NCBI GenBank assembly: GCA_020637445.1
Contig: JACJVZ010000001.1
Span: 1,054,001 to 1,118,000, forward strand
Reading direction: 5' to 3'
From: Calditrichota bacterium
GTDB lineage: Bacteria; Electryoneota; RPQS01
Length of the DNA stretch: 64,000 nt
The notes under the pieces were generated by a model that ran no database searches, had not been told where the DNA came from, and saw nothing but the letters and a program-made list of their open reading frames with translations. The position numbers were made by a program, and so were the translations under genes. How positions within the stretch are numbered: position 1 is the stretch's first letter; every line of letters starts with the position of its first letter. This document shows positions 42,946 to 51,831 of the stretch, piece by piece.

Positions 42946-43964
42946 ATCGAGTGTGCCGGTAGTTTTTGTAGTTCAGTGATTGGCCAGCGGGGTCGGACGG
43001 GCAATTCAACGGGGGGAAAGCCCGACGCAAGTTGTTTCCACGCCGCGAATCCGATCATGGCGGCATTGTCAGCGCAATACTTCATTGCAGGGAAAGAAGA
43101 ATCGATGGAGAGCTCATCCGCAATTTTCTTCAGGCCCGCTCGAAGCGCGCTATTGGCAGCGACTCCGCCAGCAGCCGCGATTGCGCGCAGATTGAAATTC
43201 TTGGCTGCTCGTTCGGCCTTTTCGAGCACGGACTGCATGGCCGCAAATTGGAACGAAGCAAGGAGATCGTTGCGCAGCTCACTCCTACTCCACTGCGGTT
43301 CATCACGCAGTTTGTAGGCAACGGCGGTTTTCAATCCGGAAAAGCTGAAATTGTATGATTGGTCGCGCATGGAAACGGGAAAGGGGATTGCGTTTACATT
43401 GCCTTGCTTGGCACAACGGTCGATTTCCGCTCCCGCAGGGAATCCCATACCCAACAATTTGCCGACTTTGTCATAGGCTTCGCCGAGCGCGTCGTCCAAT
43501 GTCGAACCGAGAATTTCGTAGTTACGAAAACCCCGGACAAGGACTAAGAGTGTATGTCCGCCGCTCACTAACAGAATCAGGAACGGAAGCGGCATAGGCT
43601 CGCGATCAATTTCGACAGACCAAAGATGCCCTTCCATGTGGTGCGTGGACACGAGCGGAACGCGCAACGTGGTGGAAAGCGCGGACGCAAAAGTGTGACC
43701 GACCAGAAGGGATCCAACAAGTCCAGGGCCGGATGTCGCGGCGACGTGAGTGACGTCTCGCAAGTCCACGCCAGCGTCCGAAAGTGCCTGTTGGACATTT
43801 CTGTCTTGCAACTCCAAGTGCGAGCGCCCGGCAAGCTCGGGAACGACTCCGCCGAACGGAATATGCACCTGCTGAGTAACCGTGACCAAGGAGAGAACTT
43901 GACCGTCGCGGATGACGGCGGCGGAATTCTCATCGCAACTTGATTCGACGGCCAGAACTAACAT
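42942..43964 (-). CDS. tsaD: tRNA N6-threonylcarbamoyladenosine biosynthesis protein TsaD
   Basis: 340 residues. Transfers the threonylcarbamoyl group from TC-AMP to A37 of ANN-decoding tRNAs, with TsaB and TsaE. ASKHA fold with ESSCDENSAAV, GGVVPELAGRSH, ATSGPGLVGSLLVG, HHMEGH (metal-binding HxxxH), LLVSGGHT and AAGGVAANSALR. The partner TsaC is encoded about 14 kb away in this window; tsaB and tsaE are not seen. Confidence 0.97.
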   Translation of the reverse strand: MLVLAVESSCDENSAAVIRDGQVLSLVTVTQQVHIPFGGVVPELAGRSHLELQDRNVQQALSDAGVDLRDVTHVAATSGPGLVGSLLVGHTFASALSTTLRVPLVSTHHMEGHLWSVEIDREPMPLPFLILLVSGGHTLLVLVRGFRNYEILGSTLDDALGEAYDKVGKLLGMGFPAGAEIDRCAKQGNVNAIPFPVSMRDQSYNFSFSGLKTAVAYKLRDEPQWSRSELRNDLLASFQFAAMQSVLEKAERAAKNFNLRAIAAAGGVAANSALRAGLKKIADELSIDSSFPAMKYCADNAAMIGFAAWKQLASGFPPVELPVRPRWPITELQKLPAHSI

Positions 43965-43968
43965 AGAT

Positions 43969-44526
43969 TCAAAGCAGCTTCAAACCGAGTTGGACTCGGG
44001 CAAGGAACTCCGCACGTTCCAGTCGATGGAGCGCCTCGTCAATAGACGCTCCGACGGCTACCACGCCATGCCGCTCAAGCAGCAATACACCCGCATTTCC
44101 GCCATGCTCGATCGCCGCCTCACCTAATTGGGCAGTTCCCGGTTCGACATAGGGAATAAGTGCGACACCGTTTAACGTAATTTCTGCCTCCATGAGAAGC
44201 TGCACATCGGGTACTTTTCCGGCGGCAACGAAAACGCCAAGATTGGGCGCATGGACGTGCAAAATCGCATGAACATCCGGTCGCGCTTCGTACAGCGCAC
44301 GATGGAGTTTCCATTCACTGGAAGCTCCGTGGGGATTCGGATCATGAAGGTCGATCTCAACTAAATCGGCCTGGCTAAGGCCGCGCTTCTCGACACCTTT
44401 GCGCGTCACGATCGCTTTCGACGTTCCCACACGCACGGAAAAGTTGCCGTCCGTTGCCGGAAGACAACCAATACGATCCAACACATTTGCCGCGTGGATC
44501 AGGTGAGAAACAAATTGTTTGTCCAA
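43969..44526 (-). CDS. class II aldolase/adducin family protein
   Basis: 185 residues from TTG 44526. Zinc-dependent aldolase-like fold: TDGNFSVRVG, VTRKGVEKRGLSQADLVEID, EWKLHRALYEARPDVHAILHVHAP (zinc-binding HVHAP) and the C-terminal LLLERHGVVAVG (third His). Could be a fuculose- or ribulose-phosphate aldolase or a methylthioribulose-1-phosphate dehydratase; the sequence does not settle it. It lies between tsaD (4 bp) and serS (3 bp), which gives no pathway hint. Confidence 0.85.
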   Translation of the reverse strand: MDKQFVSHLIHAANVLDRIGCLPATDGNFSVRVGTSKAIVTRKGVEKRGLSQADLVEIDLHDPNPHGASSEWKLHRALYEARPDVHAILHVHAPNLGVFVAAGKVPDVQLLMEAEITLNGVALIPYVEPGTAQLGEAAIEHGGNAGVLLLERHGVVAVGASIDEALHRLERAEFLARVQLGLKLL

Positions 44527-44529
44527 GAA

Positions 44530-45813
44530 CTATCGAACCCCTGAGGGTGTGATTAAGCTAAAACCCGTGTATTTCTTCAACACGTCCGGCACGCTTACGG
44601 TTCCATCGTCATTCTGGTAAGATTCAAGCATAACAACAAGCAGACGCGGAGTTGCGAGTCCCGACCCATTCAGTGTATGAACGAAGTCCGGCTTTCCGGT
44701 GTCGGGCCGGCGGTAGCGGATGTTTGCACGGCGGGACTGAAATGCCTCAAAATTGGAACAGGACGAGATTTCCAGCCATTTCTTCTCTGCGGGAGACCAA
44801 ATTTCGATGTCGTAGCATTTGGCCGCTCCAAAACCCATATCTCCGGAACACAGCAATACGACACGATAATGGATATTCAAGAGTTCTAAGAGATGGGTCG
44901 CGTCCGCGGTCATCTTTTCGTGCTCTTCGTAAGATTCTTCGGGTCGAGTGAACTTCACCATCTCGACCTTGTCGAATTGATGAACCCGTAAGAATCCCCG
45001 CGTATCCTTGCCGTATGAACCGGCCTCACGACGAAAACAGGGAGTGTAGCCGCAGTATGCCAAAGGCAGCGACGACTCTTGAAGCATCTCGTCGCGGTGC
45101 AAATTCGTAATTGGAACTTCCGCCGTCGGAATCAGAAAATAGTCGTCAATACCACAAAGGTAGAGGTCTTCCTCAAATTTCGGAAGCTGGCCTGTCCCGG
45201 TGAGACTGTCTCGATTAACGATAAACGGCACGGAAACTTCAGTGTAGACGCCTCGTTCCCGGTGCGTTTCAAGGAAGAAGTTCACCAGTGCACGTTCCAG
45301 AATCGCGCCAGCCGCTTTGTATACCGGAAATCCGCTGCCGGTAATTTTCGTACCTCTTTCGAAATCGAACAGCCCTAAGTCACGACCCAACGCCAAATGG
45401 TCCTTGGGTTCAAAGTCAAAGACGGGAGGCGATCCCCATTCACGCACGACGACATTTTCGTCGGCAGACCTACCAACAGGAACAGAATCGTGCGGAAGGT
45501 TTGGAATCTGAAGCAAACGAGACCGCAGCTCGGTCTCAATTTCTTTTAGTTCATCGTCATGCTTGTTGATATCCTGACCGATCGCCCTGCTTTGGTCTTT
45601 AAGGGCAGTTACAATTTCGCCGCGTTTCCCAGCCTCGGCAATCTCTTTGGTTAGTTCATTTCGCTTAGCTTTGAGACTGTCTGAAGTTTCGATAAGCTCT
45701 CTGCGACGTTTGTCCAACCCGATCAATCCGTCCAGCAAATCGGATTGACCTCTGGATTCAAGTTTTTGCCGCACCAGCGGCTCATTTTCGCGAATAAGTT
45801 TGATATCAAGCAT
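44530..45813 (-). CDS. serS: serine-tRNA ligase
   Basis: 427 residues. Charges tRNA-Ser and, in Sec-using organisms, tRNA-Sec with serine. An N-terminal antiparallel coiled-coil arm (about 30-100) is followed by the class II core: TGTGQLPKFEEDLY, PTAEVPITNLHRDEML, FRREAGSYGKDTRGFLRVHQFDKVE (motif 2) and NGSGLATPRLLVVMLE (motif 3). The presence of tRNA-Sec gives it a second likely substrate. Confidence 0.97.
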   Translation of the reverse strand: MLDIKLIRENEPLVRQKLESRGQSDLLDGLIGLDKRRRELIETSDSLKAKRNELTKEIAEAGKRGEIVTALKDQSRAIGQDINKHDDELKEIETELRSRLLQIPNLPHDSVPVGRSADENVVVREWGSPPVFDFEPKDHLALGRDLGLFDFERGTKITGSGFPVYKAAGAILERALVNFFLETHRERGVYTEVSVPFIVNRDSLTGTGQLPKFEEDLYLCGIDDYFLIPTAEVPITNLHRDEMLQESSLPLAYCGYTPCFRREAGSYGKDTRGFLRVHQFDKVEMVKFTRPEESYEEHEKMTADATHLLELLNIHYRVVLLCSGDMGFGAAKCYDIEIWSPAEKKWLEISSCSNFEAFQSRRANIRYRRPDTGKPDFVHTLNGSGLATPRLLVVMLESYQNDDGTVSVPDVLKKYTGFSLITPSGVR

Positions 45814-45825
45814 GTTGATGAAGTA

Positions 45826-47217
45826 CTATCCTTCGCCGCGCAAGACGACGAACAAAGTCATGTAGAGAATTTTCAGGTCGAGGGGGATGGACATGTTTTC
45901 GATGTAAAAGAGATCGAGTTCGAGTTTCTTCTCGGGAGCGGAAATGGTAGCATCATATTGCAGATGCACCTGTGCCCAGCCTGTCAAACCGGGCTTGACA
46001 TTCTGCCTACGGACAAACAGAGGACTTAGCTTTGAGAATTCTTCGGCAAACTCGGGTCGCTCCGGGCGGGGCCCGACGAGGCTCATTTGGCCAAACAAGA
46101 TATTCAAGAGTTGCGGCAACTCATCAATACGAGTTGATCTCAGGAACCGTCCGATACGCGTGACACGTTCGTCGCCGGGGCTCACTAGCACGGGTCCGGT
46201 TTCGCGTTCGGCATCTTTAATCATACTGCGAAACTTCAGAATCTTGAATTTCCGCCCGTGCAGGCCGATCCTTGTTTGAGCATAAAAGATCGGGAACCCC
46301 GATTCGACCAAAATTAGAATCGACGCGATCACCCAAACCGGCGAGGTCAAAACGAGCATCATACTCGACAAAATGAGATCAAAGACCCGCTTAAGCGCGG
46401 ATTCGATCGGCGTCAGGAGATCTGCACGAATTTCCACAAAAGAAAAACTCGGCCGACCAAGGGGCCTAACTTCGCCAAGCAGTCTTTGGTAGTGGTCTGC
46501 CGGAACAAACAGACGAGCGGGAACGGACGAAAGCAAAGTCACCGTGCGATCGAGGTAGTGCAAATTCGTTTCGTCAAATGCTACATACACAAGTTCGCAA
46601 TTCAGTTCGGCAACTTTTGCTCGCGCATCGGAAACTGCACCAAGAGACTGTTCTTCCGTTGTGGACTCTTGTTCGGGCGACAGCACGCCTAAAATATTCG
46701 CTCCAAGGAACTTATTTCCATGCAGGATATGCAAAAGCGACTCAAGCCTTTTGCCGGAACCGACAACTAACGTTCGCATGGTCATGATACCGCGGATTCG
46801 GAGTTCCTGCAGAACGGTCAACAGAGTGAGCCGAACGATTGAGACTCCTGCCGTGACACCGAGTCCGTAGGTGAGCAAAACGACTCGTGTGACGGGCAGC
46901 GGATTTGTCGGGTCAAACGTAACGAGAAAGATCACGAGACATCCGTAAAAAGCCGCGCGCGCACAATCGACAGCGACGACGGCTCGCGAAGCCAAGGGAT
47001 CGAATCTGTACAGACCAAAGACGGCAAAGTGCAAAACCCAATACCCGGAAACGACAAGGCTGGGGACAATCTGATCGACGGGAGTCAGGACGACGGGATT
47101 GGAAAACATACCCGTCTGAAAGCGCCACCAATAGATGCCAAAGAAGGCCAGTTCCAGAACAACGAAATCAGCTACAAACAGCAGCCCGCGGAACCAAAGT
47201 GGTCGCATTTTGGACAA
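45826..47217 (-). CDS. polyprenyl glycosylphosphotransferase (undecaprenyl-phosphate sugar transferase)
   Basis: 463 residues. Four to five N-terminal transmembrane helices, a CoA-binding-like domain (TLVVGSGKRLESLLHIL), a further transmembrane segment and the C-terminal bacterial sugar transferase domain: KFRSMIKDAERETGP, RVTRIGRFLRSTRIDELPQLLNIL and MSLVGPRPERPEF. It loads the first sugar-1-phosphate on undecaprenyl phosphate to start polysaccharide synthesis. Start: TTG 47217 or ATG 47208; neither has a strong ribosome-binding site. Followed upstream by the O-antigen ligase gene. Confidence 0.92.
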   Translation of the reverse strand: MSKMRPLWFRGLLFVADFVVLELAFFGIYWWRFQTGMFSNPVVLTPVDQIVPSLVVSGYWVLHFAVFGLYRFDPLASRAVVAVDCARAAFYGCLVIFLVTFDPTNPLPVTRVVLLTYGLGVTAGVSIVRLTLLTVLQELRIRGIMTMRTLVVGSGKRLESLLHILHGNKFLGANILGVLSPEQESTTEEQSLGAVSDARAKVAELNCELVYVAFDETNLHYLDRTVTLLSSVPARLFVPADHYQRLLGEVRPLGRPSFSFVEIRADLLTPIESALKRVFDLILSSMMLVLTSPVWVIASILILVESGFPIFYAQTRIGLHGRKFKILKFRSMIKDAERETGPVLVSPGDERVTRIGRFLRSTRIDELPQLLNILFGQMSLVGPRPERPEFAEEFSKLSPLFVRRQNVKPGLTGWAQVHLQYDATISAPEKKLELDLFYIENMSIPLDLKILYMTLFVVLRGEG

Positions 47218-47220
47218 ACG

Positions 47221-48600
47221 TCAGACTGCCTGCAATTGAGTTGAGGCTTGATTTCGGGTCGCGGCGGGATAGAATGCACTCATGGTCATAAGCACCCAAA
47301 AGGGAACGAACGAGTATGCCGTCATTGTCAGAAATGAGAAAATTGTCGCAACCATGCCGGCTCTTAAGCCCGCATTTAGCAAAGAAACCGTATCCGAATT
47401 GTCAACGTACTTGATTTTCCAGTCAAGCCCTCGGAGTGCGATCGCGACACAAACGGCGAACAAGACAATCGCGACGAGTCCGCCATCGACCCCAAGATCA
47501 ACAAGAGTATTGTGGGCGAAGAGCGATTGTCCGAGGTAAATCAGATAGTAGAACACATTGCTTTTGTAGTGGCCCAATCCCCCGCCGAAGATCGGGTTTT
47601 CCCAGAACATGTGCCAACCGGCCGTCAGCAGGGAAAGTCTTTGCGAGGTGGACTTGTCCGTACCGGACAAAAGATCGGCAACGCGTCCGAACAAGTCGAC
47701 AGGGAGAATGGTCAGCAAAATGACGGTAACTACGAACAAAATGCCCACAAGCAACAGGCGTCTGCGCTCAACGGCAAGCATCATCGCAACAACAATTACA
47801 ACCCCTACGAGTCCCGTTCTCGACAAGGACATGAGGATCGCGGCTACGGTTGTGACCAAAGTCGCGAGCATTAGCGCCCGAATTAAAAAATGCAGTTTGC
47901 TGCGCCAAAAAGCGATAACACCGCCCAAGTACGCCGCAAGCGTCATCGACATGATATTGGGGTCGGGCCAGTGACCGTAAAATCGCGTAGACTCGATATA
48001 TCCGACGCTTCCCGCAATCTGATCCGCGGCACCCGTCGTATAAAACTCGAAGGCCGTCCGAATGGTCGACAACGAAGTGAAGAGCATTCCGAACGCGATT
48101 CCGACAAAGAACCAGACGTGGTGGCGCGGCGTTGAAAACAGCTCGCTGACGACAATGAGCACGGGGACGACTCGATAAATCAGCTCCCAACTGAAATACT
48201 CAGTGCGATCTACCCAAAGCCCGGTAGACTGGTAGTAGGCAATGAAAATCAGCGATGCGATAATAAGTGGACCAAACCGCCACTTAAGATCCCCGACCAA
48301 CAGTTTTCTGAGAATCAGGACCATCAAGGTGAGGATCATGAAGACTGACGTCGAACCGGGGATGTAGTTGGCAATGTTCGACGTCAGCAAGAATCCCAAG
48401 ACGAGGATCGGAATCTCAAGATAACGCAAGTACAACAGTCCGAACGTCGCAACGGACAGAGCTACGACGAACTGAAATGCACGGCCCCAGAAGAACCACG
48501 CAAATACGGCGACGATAGAGATTAGTCCGATGGCAAGTCCGGTCGTCCAATCAAGGCGCAGAAACTTCTTGCCTGTGATCGCCGCGGAATCAGCGACCAC
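47221..48600 (-). CDS. O-antigen ligase/polymerase family membrane protein
   Basis: 459 residues from GTG 48600. About ten to twelve transmembrane helices with a large loop in the second half, as in Wzy/WaaL: NPIFGGGLGHYKSNVFYYLIYLGQSLFAHNTLVDLGVDGG contains the GxxxHNxxxxxxxxxG-type Wzy_C signature with the His. It could polymerise O-units or ligate glycan; the Wzz-like neighbour favours polymerisation of an exopolysaccharide. Overlaps the Wzz gene by 11 bp. Confidence 0.88.
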   Translation of the reverse strand: MVADSAAITGKKFLRLDWTTGLAIGLISIVAVFAWFFWGRAFQFVVALSVATFGLLYLRYLEIPILVLGFLLTSNIANYIPGSTSVFMILTLMVLILRKLLVGDLKWRFGPLIIASLIFIAYYQSTGLWVDRTEYFSWELIYRVVPVLIVVSELFSTPRHHVWFFVGIAFGMLFTSLSTIRTAFEFYTTGAADQIAGSVGYIESTRFYGHWPDPNIMSMTLAAYLGGVIAFWRSKLHFLIRALMLATLVTTVAAILMSLSRTGLVGVVIVVAMMLAVERRRLLLVGILFVVTVILLTILPVDLFGRVADLLSGTDKSTSQRLSLLTAGWHMFWENPIFGGGLGHYKSNVFYYLIYLGQSLFAHNTLVDLGVDGGLVAIVLFAVCVAIALRGLDWKIKYVDNSDTVSLLNAGLRAGMVATIFSFLTMTAYSFVPFWVLMTMSAFYPAATRNQASTQLQAV

Positions 48601-49789
48601 GCCAACTCCGCCTTAGAGCCAGATACTTGTCATGGTTGGGATTGCCGGGAACGGACATAGCGCGAACGAGCTCGGCGAAGCTCGCGTAAACGAGTCCAAA
48701 CATTAACCCGATCAAGGCACCGAGAGCGACCAGCATCGTACGTTTCGGTGCGACACGTTTCGTGCCAACGCTCGGCGGCTCGACGATGGCCATCGTGGGA
48801 GTGTTGCGGGCCTCGTCCATTCGCGCCTGTTCATACTGTTGTGTCAGAACCGCCACCATGATGCTGTGCAGCTCGATGTCACGATACAGGCGAAGATATG
48901 TTTTGCCGTCTTCAGTGGCTGAGTCAATTCTCAAGAGGAAGTCGCGTTCCGCGGGATCTTCCTTTTCAGAAGTCAGGTATGCCAGCGACGAGTCCAGTCC
49001 GGCCAACTTCAGTTTTGCGAGATTCAGTTCGGGATTGTCGCCGGCAAAGATCTTCTTTTTGAGATCGTATTCGGCCCGGGCCAGAAGTCTTTGCGCTTCT
49101 ACGGCAGCAGCAGCCTGAACGGTTGCCTTGGCTTGCTCTTCGAGATCAAATATGCCGGTGTTTCTTTGAAAACTCGACATGCTGTCTTCGAGGGAATACA
49201 GATTCGTTCTGGCCTCATCCAGCCGCGATTCGGCGAATTCGCGTTCTTTTCTGGCTTTGGTCGACTCCAATTCGCGCATCCGTTTATCCAACTCGGAAAT
49301 GTAGAACTCGACGACCTGTTTTGCAAACTCTGGATCGGCATCATCGACCTGAATCAGAATCGTGCTGGTGGTGCCTTCATACTCGAGGTAGACGTGGCTC
49401 CGCCAAGCGTCAATGACGTCTTCAATCGGAGCGTCAGGCAATTTTAGTTTGGTGCGCAGGTCAAACTTCTCAACGACCTTCGTCGACATGCTTCTTTCGC
49501 GCATCAGCATCAAGTAGTATTCGCCGCGGACTTCGCCAAGTCCGCCGGAGAAGCCACCGAGATTGCCCAAACCTGCGAGCTTGGAAGCAAGCATGCTTCC
49601 GAAGCTGCTGGATTTGTTCTCCACGCCGCGCACGATAGCTGCGGAGCGAAACTGCGGAGTGGCAACAAATGCGTAGATGCCGATGGCAACCGCACAGACG
49701 AGCATGGACGGCAGCCAGACTTTTCTGGTGCGAACCAGAAAGGACAATATGTCCAAGAGATTTATGCTGTCAGAGGACTTGTCGGACAA
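48590..49789 (-). CDS. Wzz/GumC-type chain-length determinant protein
   Basis: 399 residues from TTG 49789 with GGAGAAGA upstream. One transmembrane helix near the N-terminus (WLPSMLVCAVAIGIYAFVATP, about 24-44), a periplasmic region with helical coiled coil (about 180-280) and a second membrane helix near the C-terminus (RTMLVALGALIGLMFGLVYASF). It lacks a C-terminal tyrosine kinase domain. Regulates sugar-chain length, with the O-antigen ligase and sugar transferase downstream. Confidence 0.88.
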   Translation of the reverse strand: MSDKSSDSINLLDILSFLVRTRKVWLPSMLVCAVAIGIYAFVATPQFRSAAIVRGVENKSSSFGSMLASKLAGLGNLGGFSGGLGEVRGEYYLMLMRERSMSTKVVEKFDLRTKLKLPDAPIEDVIDAWRSHVYLEYEGTTSTILIQVDDADPEFAKQVVEFYISELDKRMRELESTKARKEREFAESRLDEARTNLYSLEDSMSSFQRNTGIFDLEEQAKATVQAAAAVEAQRLLARAEYDLKKKIFAGDNPELNLAKLKLAGLDSSLAYLTSEKEDPAERDFLLRIDSATEDGKTYLRLYRDIELHSIMVAVLTQQYEQARMDEARNTPTMAIVEPPSVGTKRVAPKRTMLVALGALIGLMFGLVYASFAELVRAMSVPGNPNHDKYLALRRSWRGR

Positions 49790-49821
49790 CGTCTTCTCCG
49801 AGTAGTTTTCTGTCTTCAGGA

Positions 49822-51651
49822 TTAGAAATCCGTGTAATAAAGGTACCTGTTATCCACGACCCCGAGGTCTTCCTTGGCAATCTTCAGCCAATCGGTGTAA
49901 ACTCGATTCTGGATAGTCCGTTCAAGGTTCGTAGTCAGTTGCTCTTCCTGCGCCTTGAACTGTGCGGAGTCCGGTTCCACAATTTTTATGACTTCGGCGA
50001 CGTAAGCACCGCGGGAGTTCGACATTGCCTCGGAAAGCTGACCGGGACGAAGCGCAAGCAGTTTCTTTGCGATGGCTTCATCTTGACCAATGGCCCGAAT
50101 GAAATCGCGCTGCGCATGCTCGCCGGTGGTGTCGATTTTCACGTTTTCAGCTTGGGCGATAGCAACAAGTTGATCGGGCGCCGGAACGCGCGAACGGAAC
50201 TGCTGAGCGGCCTGCAATGCCATATCTTCCTGCTTCTTACGGACCAAGGTCGTACGAACAACCGATTCGACGTCGGCCAAAGGAGAAATTCCCGCCGGAG
50301 CCCGTTCGACCAACTTGAATACCGAATAGCCGTCTTGACCCTTGATGCGAGTCTTTTGCGAGTAACTGACTTTGCCGACTTCGGAGCTAAAAGCGAAATC
50401 CATTACAGGTTTCAGAGCACCGACACCGGGGATTGAACCTGCTTCTTGGAACGGGAACAGATTCGTCGTTTCAACCGTCAAACCGAAGGCTTGAGCAGTT
50501 TCGTCGAAGCCGTCCGTAGTTGCGGCGTCGGCAAAATCCTTAGCCTTTTGCGCCACGCGGGATTCGGTATCAGGGCCGATAGCGAACTTTACGAGAATAT
50601 GACTTGCCTTGACGGAATCCTGTTCGCCGTTTACACTACGGTCTTCAACACGGATCAAATGCGCGCCGAAGCGGGTGATAACGGGACCGACCACCTGACC
50701 GATATCGGCAACGAAGGCCGTGGAGTCAAACTCTTTGACCATTCTGCCGCGCTGGAACCAGCCAAGCTCTCCGCCCTGTTTTGCCGAGCCGGGATCTTCA
50801 GAATATTCTTCAGCAAGCTGTTCAAACGAATCCCCTTGACGGAGCATGGCGAGTACATCTTCGACAGTTTCCATGACGCGTTCGGTATCAGACGCCGTCA
50901 TGGTGCGCGGAATTGTAACGTACGCCAACCGGCTGCGTTCTTTTTGTTCATAGTCCTGAGGGTGCGCGCGGTAGTATTCATCGATTTCGGACGGCGCAAT
51001 TGAAGACGAGTCCACGGTGAAATTCGTCGTCGGGAACGAGGCTACGATAGCTTGAAACTTGCGGCTCGTCGCAACGTATTCATCCCAAACTTGATCGGGG
51101 GTTACAAAGACCGGCTGAATGATCTTGTCAATGACCTTCTGATTGCCGATACTTTCTCGATAGTCCTTTTCGATGGCAATCAGAACTTGTGTCTGGCTCG
51201 GGTCTTTGATAAACTGTTGGTACAGGCTGGGATCGAATTTTCCGTCGGTTTGAAAATTCTCATTGTTGCGGATATATTCCGGCGGATTGTTTTGGACGGC
51301 ATATGCGACTTCGTCATCGGAAGTAACAACGTCCCATTTCTTCTGGTAGCCTTTCATCAGCTCGGAACGAACGATGTCATCCCAGACTTGCTGACGCGCC
51401 TGCTTGACTTGCTGATCTGTGATTTCCTGATCAGGATTTTGCTGACGTTGTTGCGCCAGACGATCTTGAACGAGTTGGTTGTAGCGGTCATACATGATTT
51501 CCGTTTGACCGACTTTACCGACAACTCCGTCGAGTCCTCCGCTGGACCCCTTAAAGCCTCCCATACCCCAGCTGAAGACAATGGTAGCCACGAAGGCAAG
51601 CACCAGAGTCCACATGACCAAGGGCATGTTTTCACGCATCGATTGAAGCAT
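49822..51651 (-). CDS. ppiD: PpiD/SurA-like peptidylprolyl isomerase, membrane anchored
   Basis: 609 residues. One N-terminal transmembrane helix (PLVMWTLVLAFVATIVFSWGM), a SurA_N-like helical region (about 40-230), a first parvulin domain with LAEEYSEDPGSAKQGGELGWFQRGRMVKEFD, a second rotamase-like region (KASHILVKF) and a further C-terminal part. PpiD sits at the exit of SecYEG and helps fold exported proteins. The first parvulin domain shows the SxDPGSAxxGGxLGW signature. The YfgM-like TPR protein is encoded at 27 kb. Monocistronic, with an AT-rich gap to uvrB. Confidence 0.85.
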   Translation of the reverse strand: MLQSMRENMPLVMWTLVLAFVATIVFSWGMGGFKGSSGGLDGVVGKVGQTEIMYDRYNQLVQDRLAQQRQQNPDQEITDQQVKQARQQVWDDIVRSELMKGYQKKWDVVTSDDEVAYAVQNNPPEYIRNNENFQTDGKFDPSLYQQFIKDPSQTQVLIAIEKDYRESIGNQKVIDKIIQPVFVTPDQVWDEYVATSRKFQAIVASFPTTNFTVDSSSIAPSEIDEYYRAHPQDYEQKERSRLAYVTIPRTMTASDTERVMETVEDVLAMLRQGDSFEQLAEEYSEDPGSAKQGGELGWFQRGRMVKEFDSTAFVADIGQVVGPVITRFGAHLIRVEDRSVNGEQDSVKASHILVKFAIGPDTESRVAQKAKDFADAATTDGFDETAQAFGLTVETTNLFPFQEAGSIPGVGALKPVMDFAFSSEVGKVSYSQKTRIKGQDGYSVFKLVERAPAGISPLADVESVVRTTLVRKKQEDMALQAAQQFRSRVPAPDQLVAIAQAENVKIDTTGEHAQRDFIRAIGQDEAIAKKLLALRPGQLSEAMSNSRGAYVAEVIKIVEPDSAQFKAQEEQLTTNLERTIQNRVYTDWLKIAKEDLGVVDNRYLYYTDF

Positions 51652-51831
51652 GGACGTATCCTAAGTTTTCATCATGTTGATTTTTAGAACCTAAAATATA
51701 CGAACGTAGGATGTAACCTGCAAGCCGGACAGGGATTTGACGGCAGTTCACAGCAGCGATGCACATTTTTCATAATACATTGTTTTACAATAAAATAGTG
51801 ATTTTGAAACTCTGCCAAGGGGCTTGCAAGA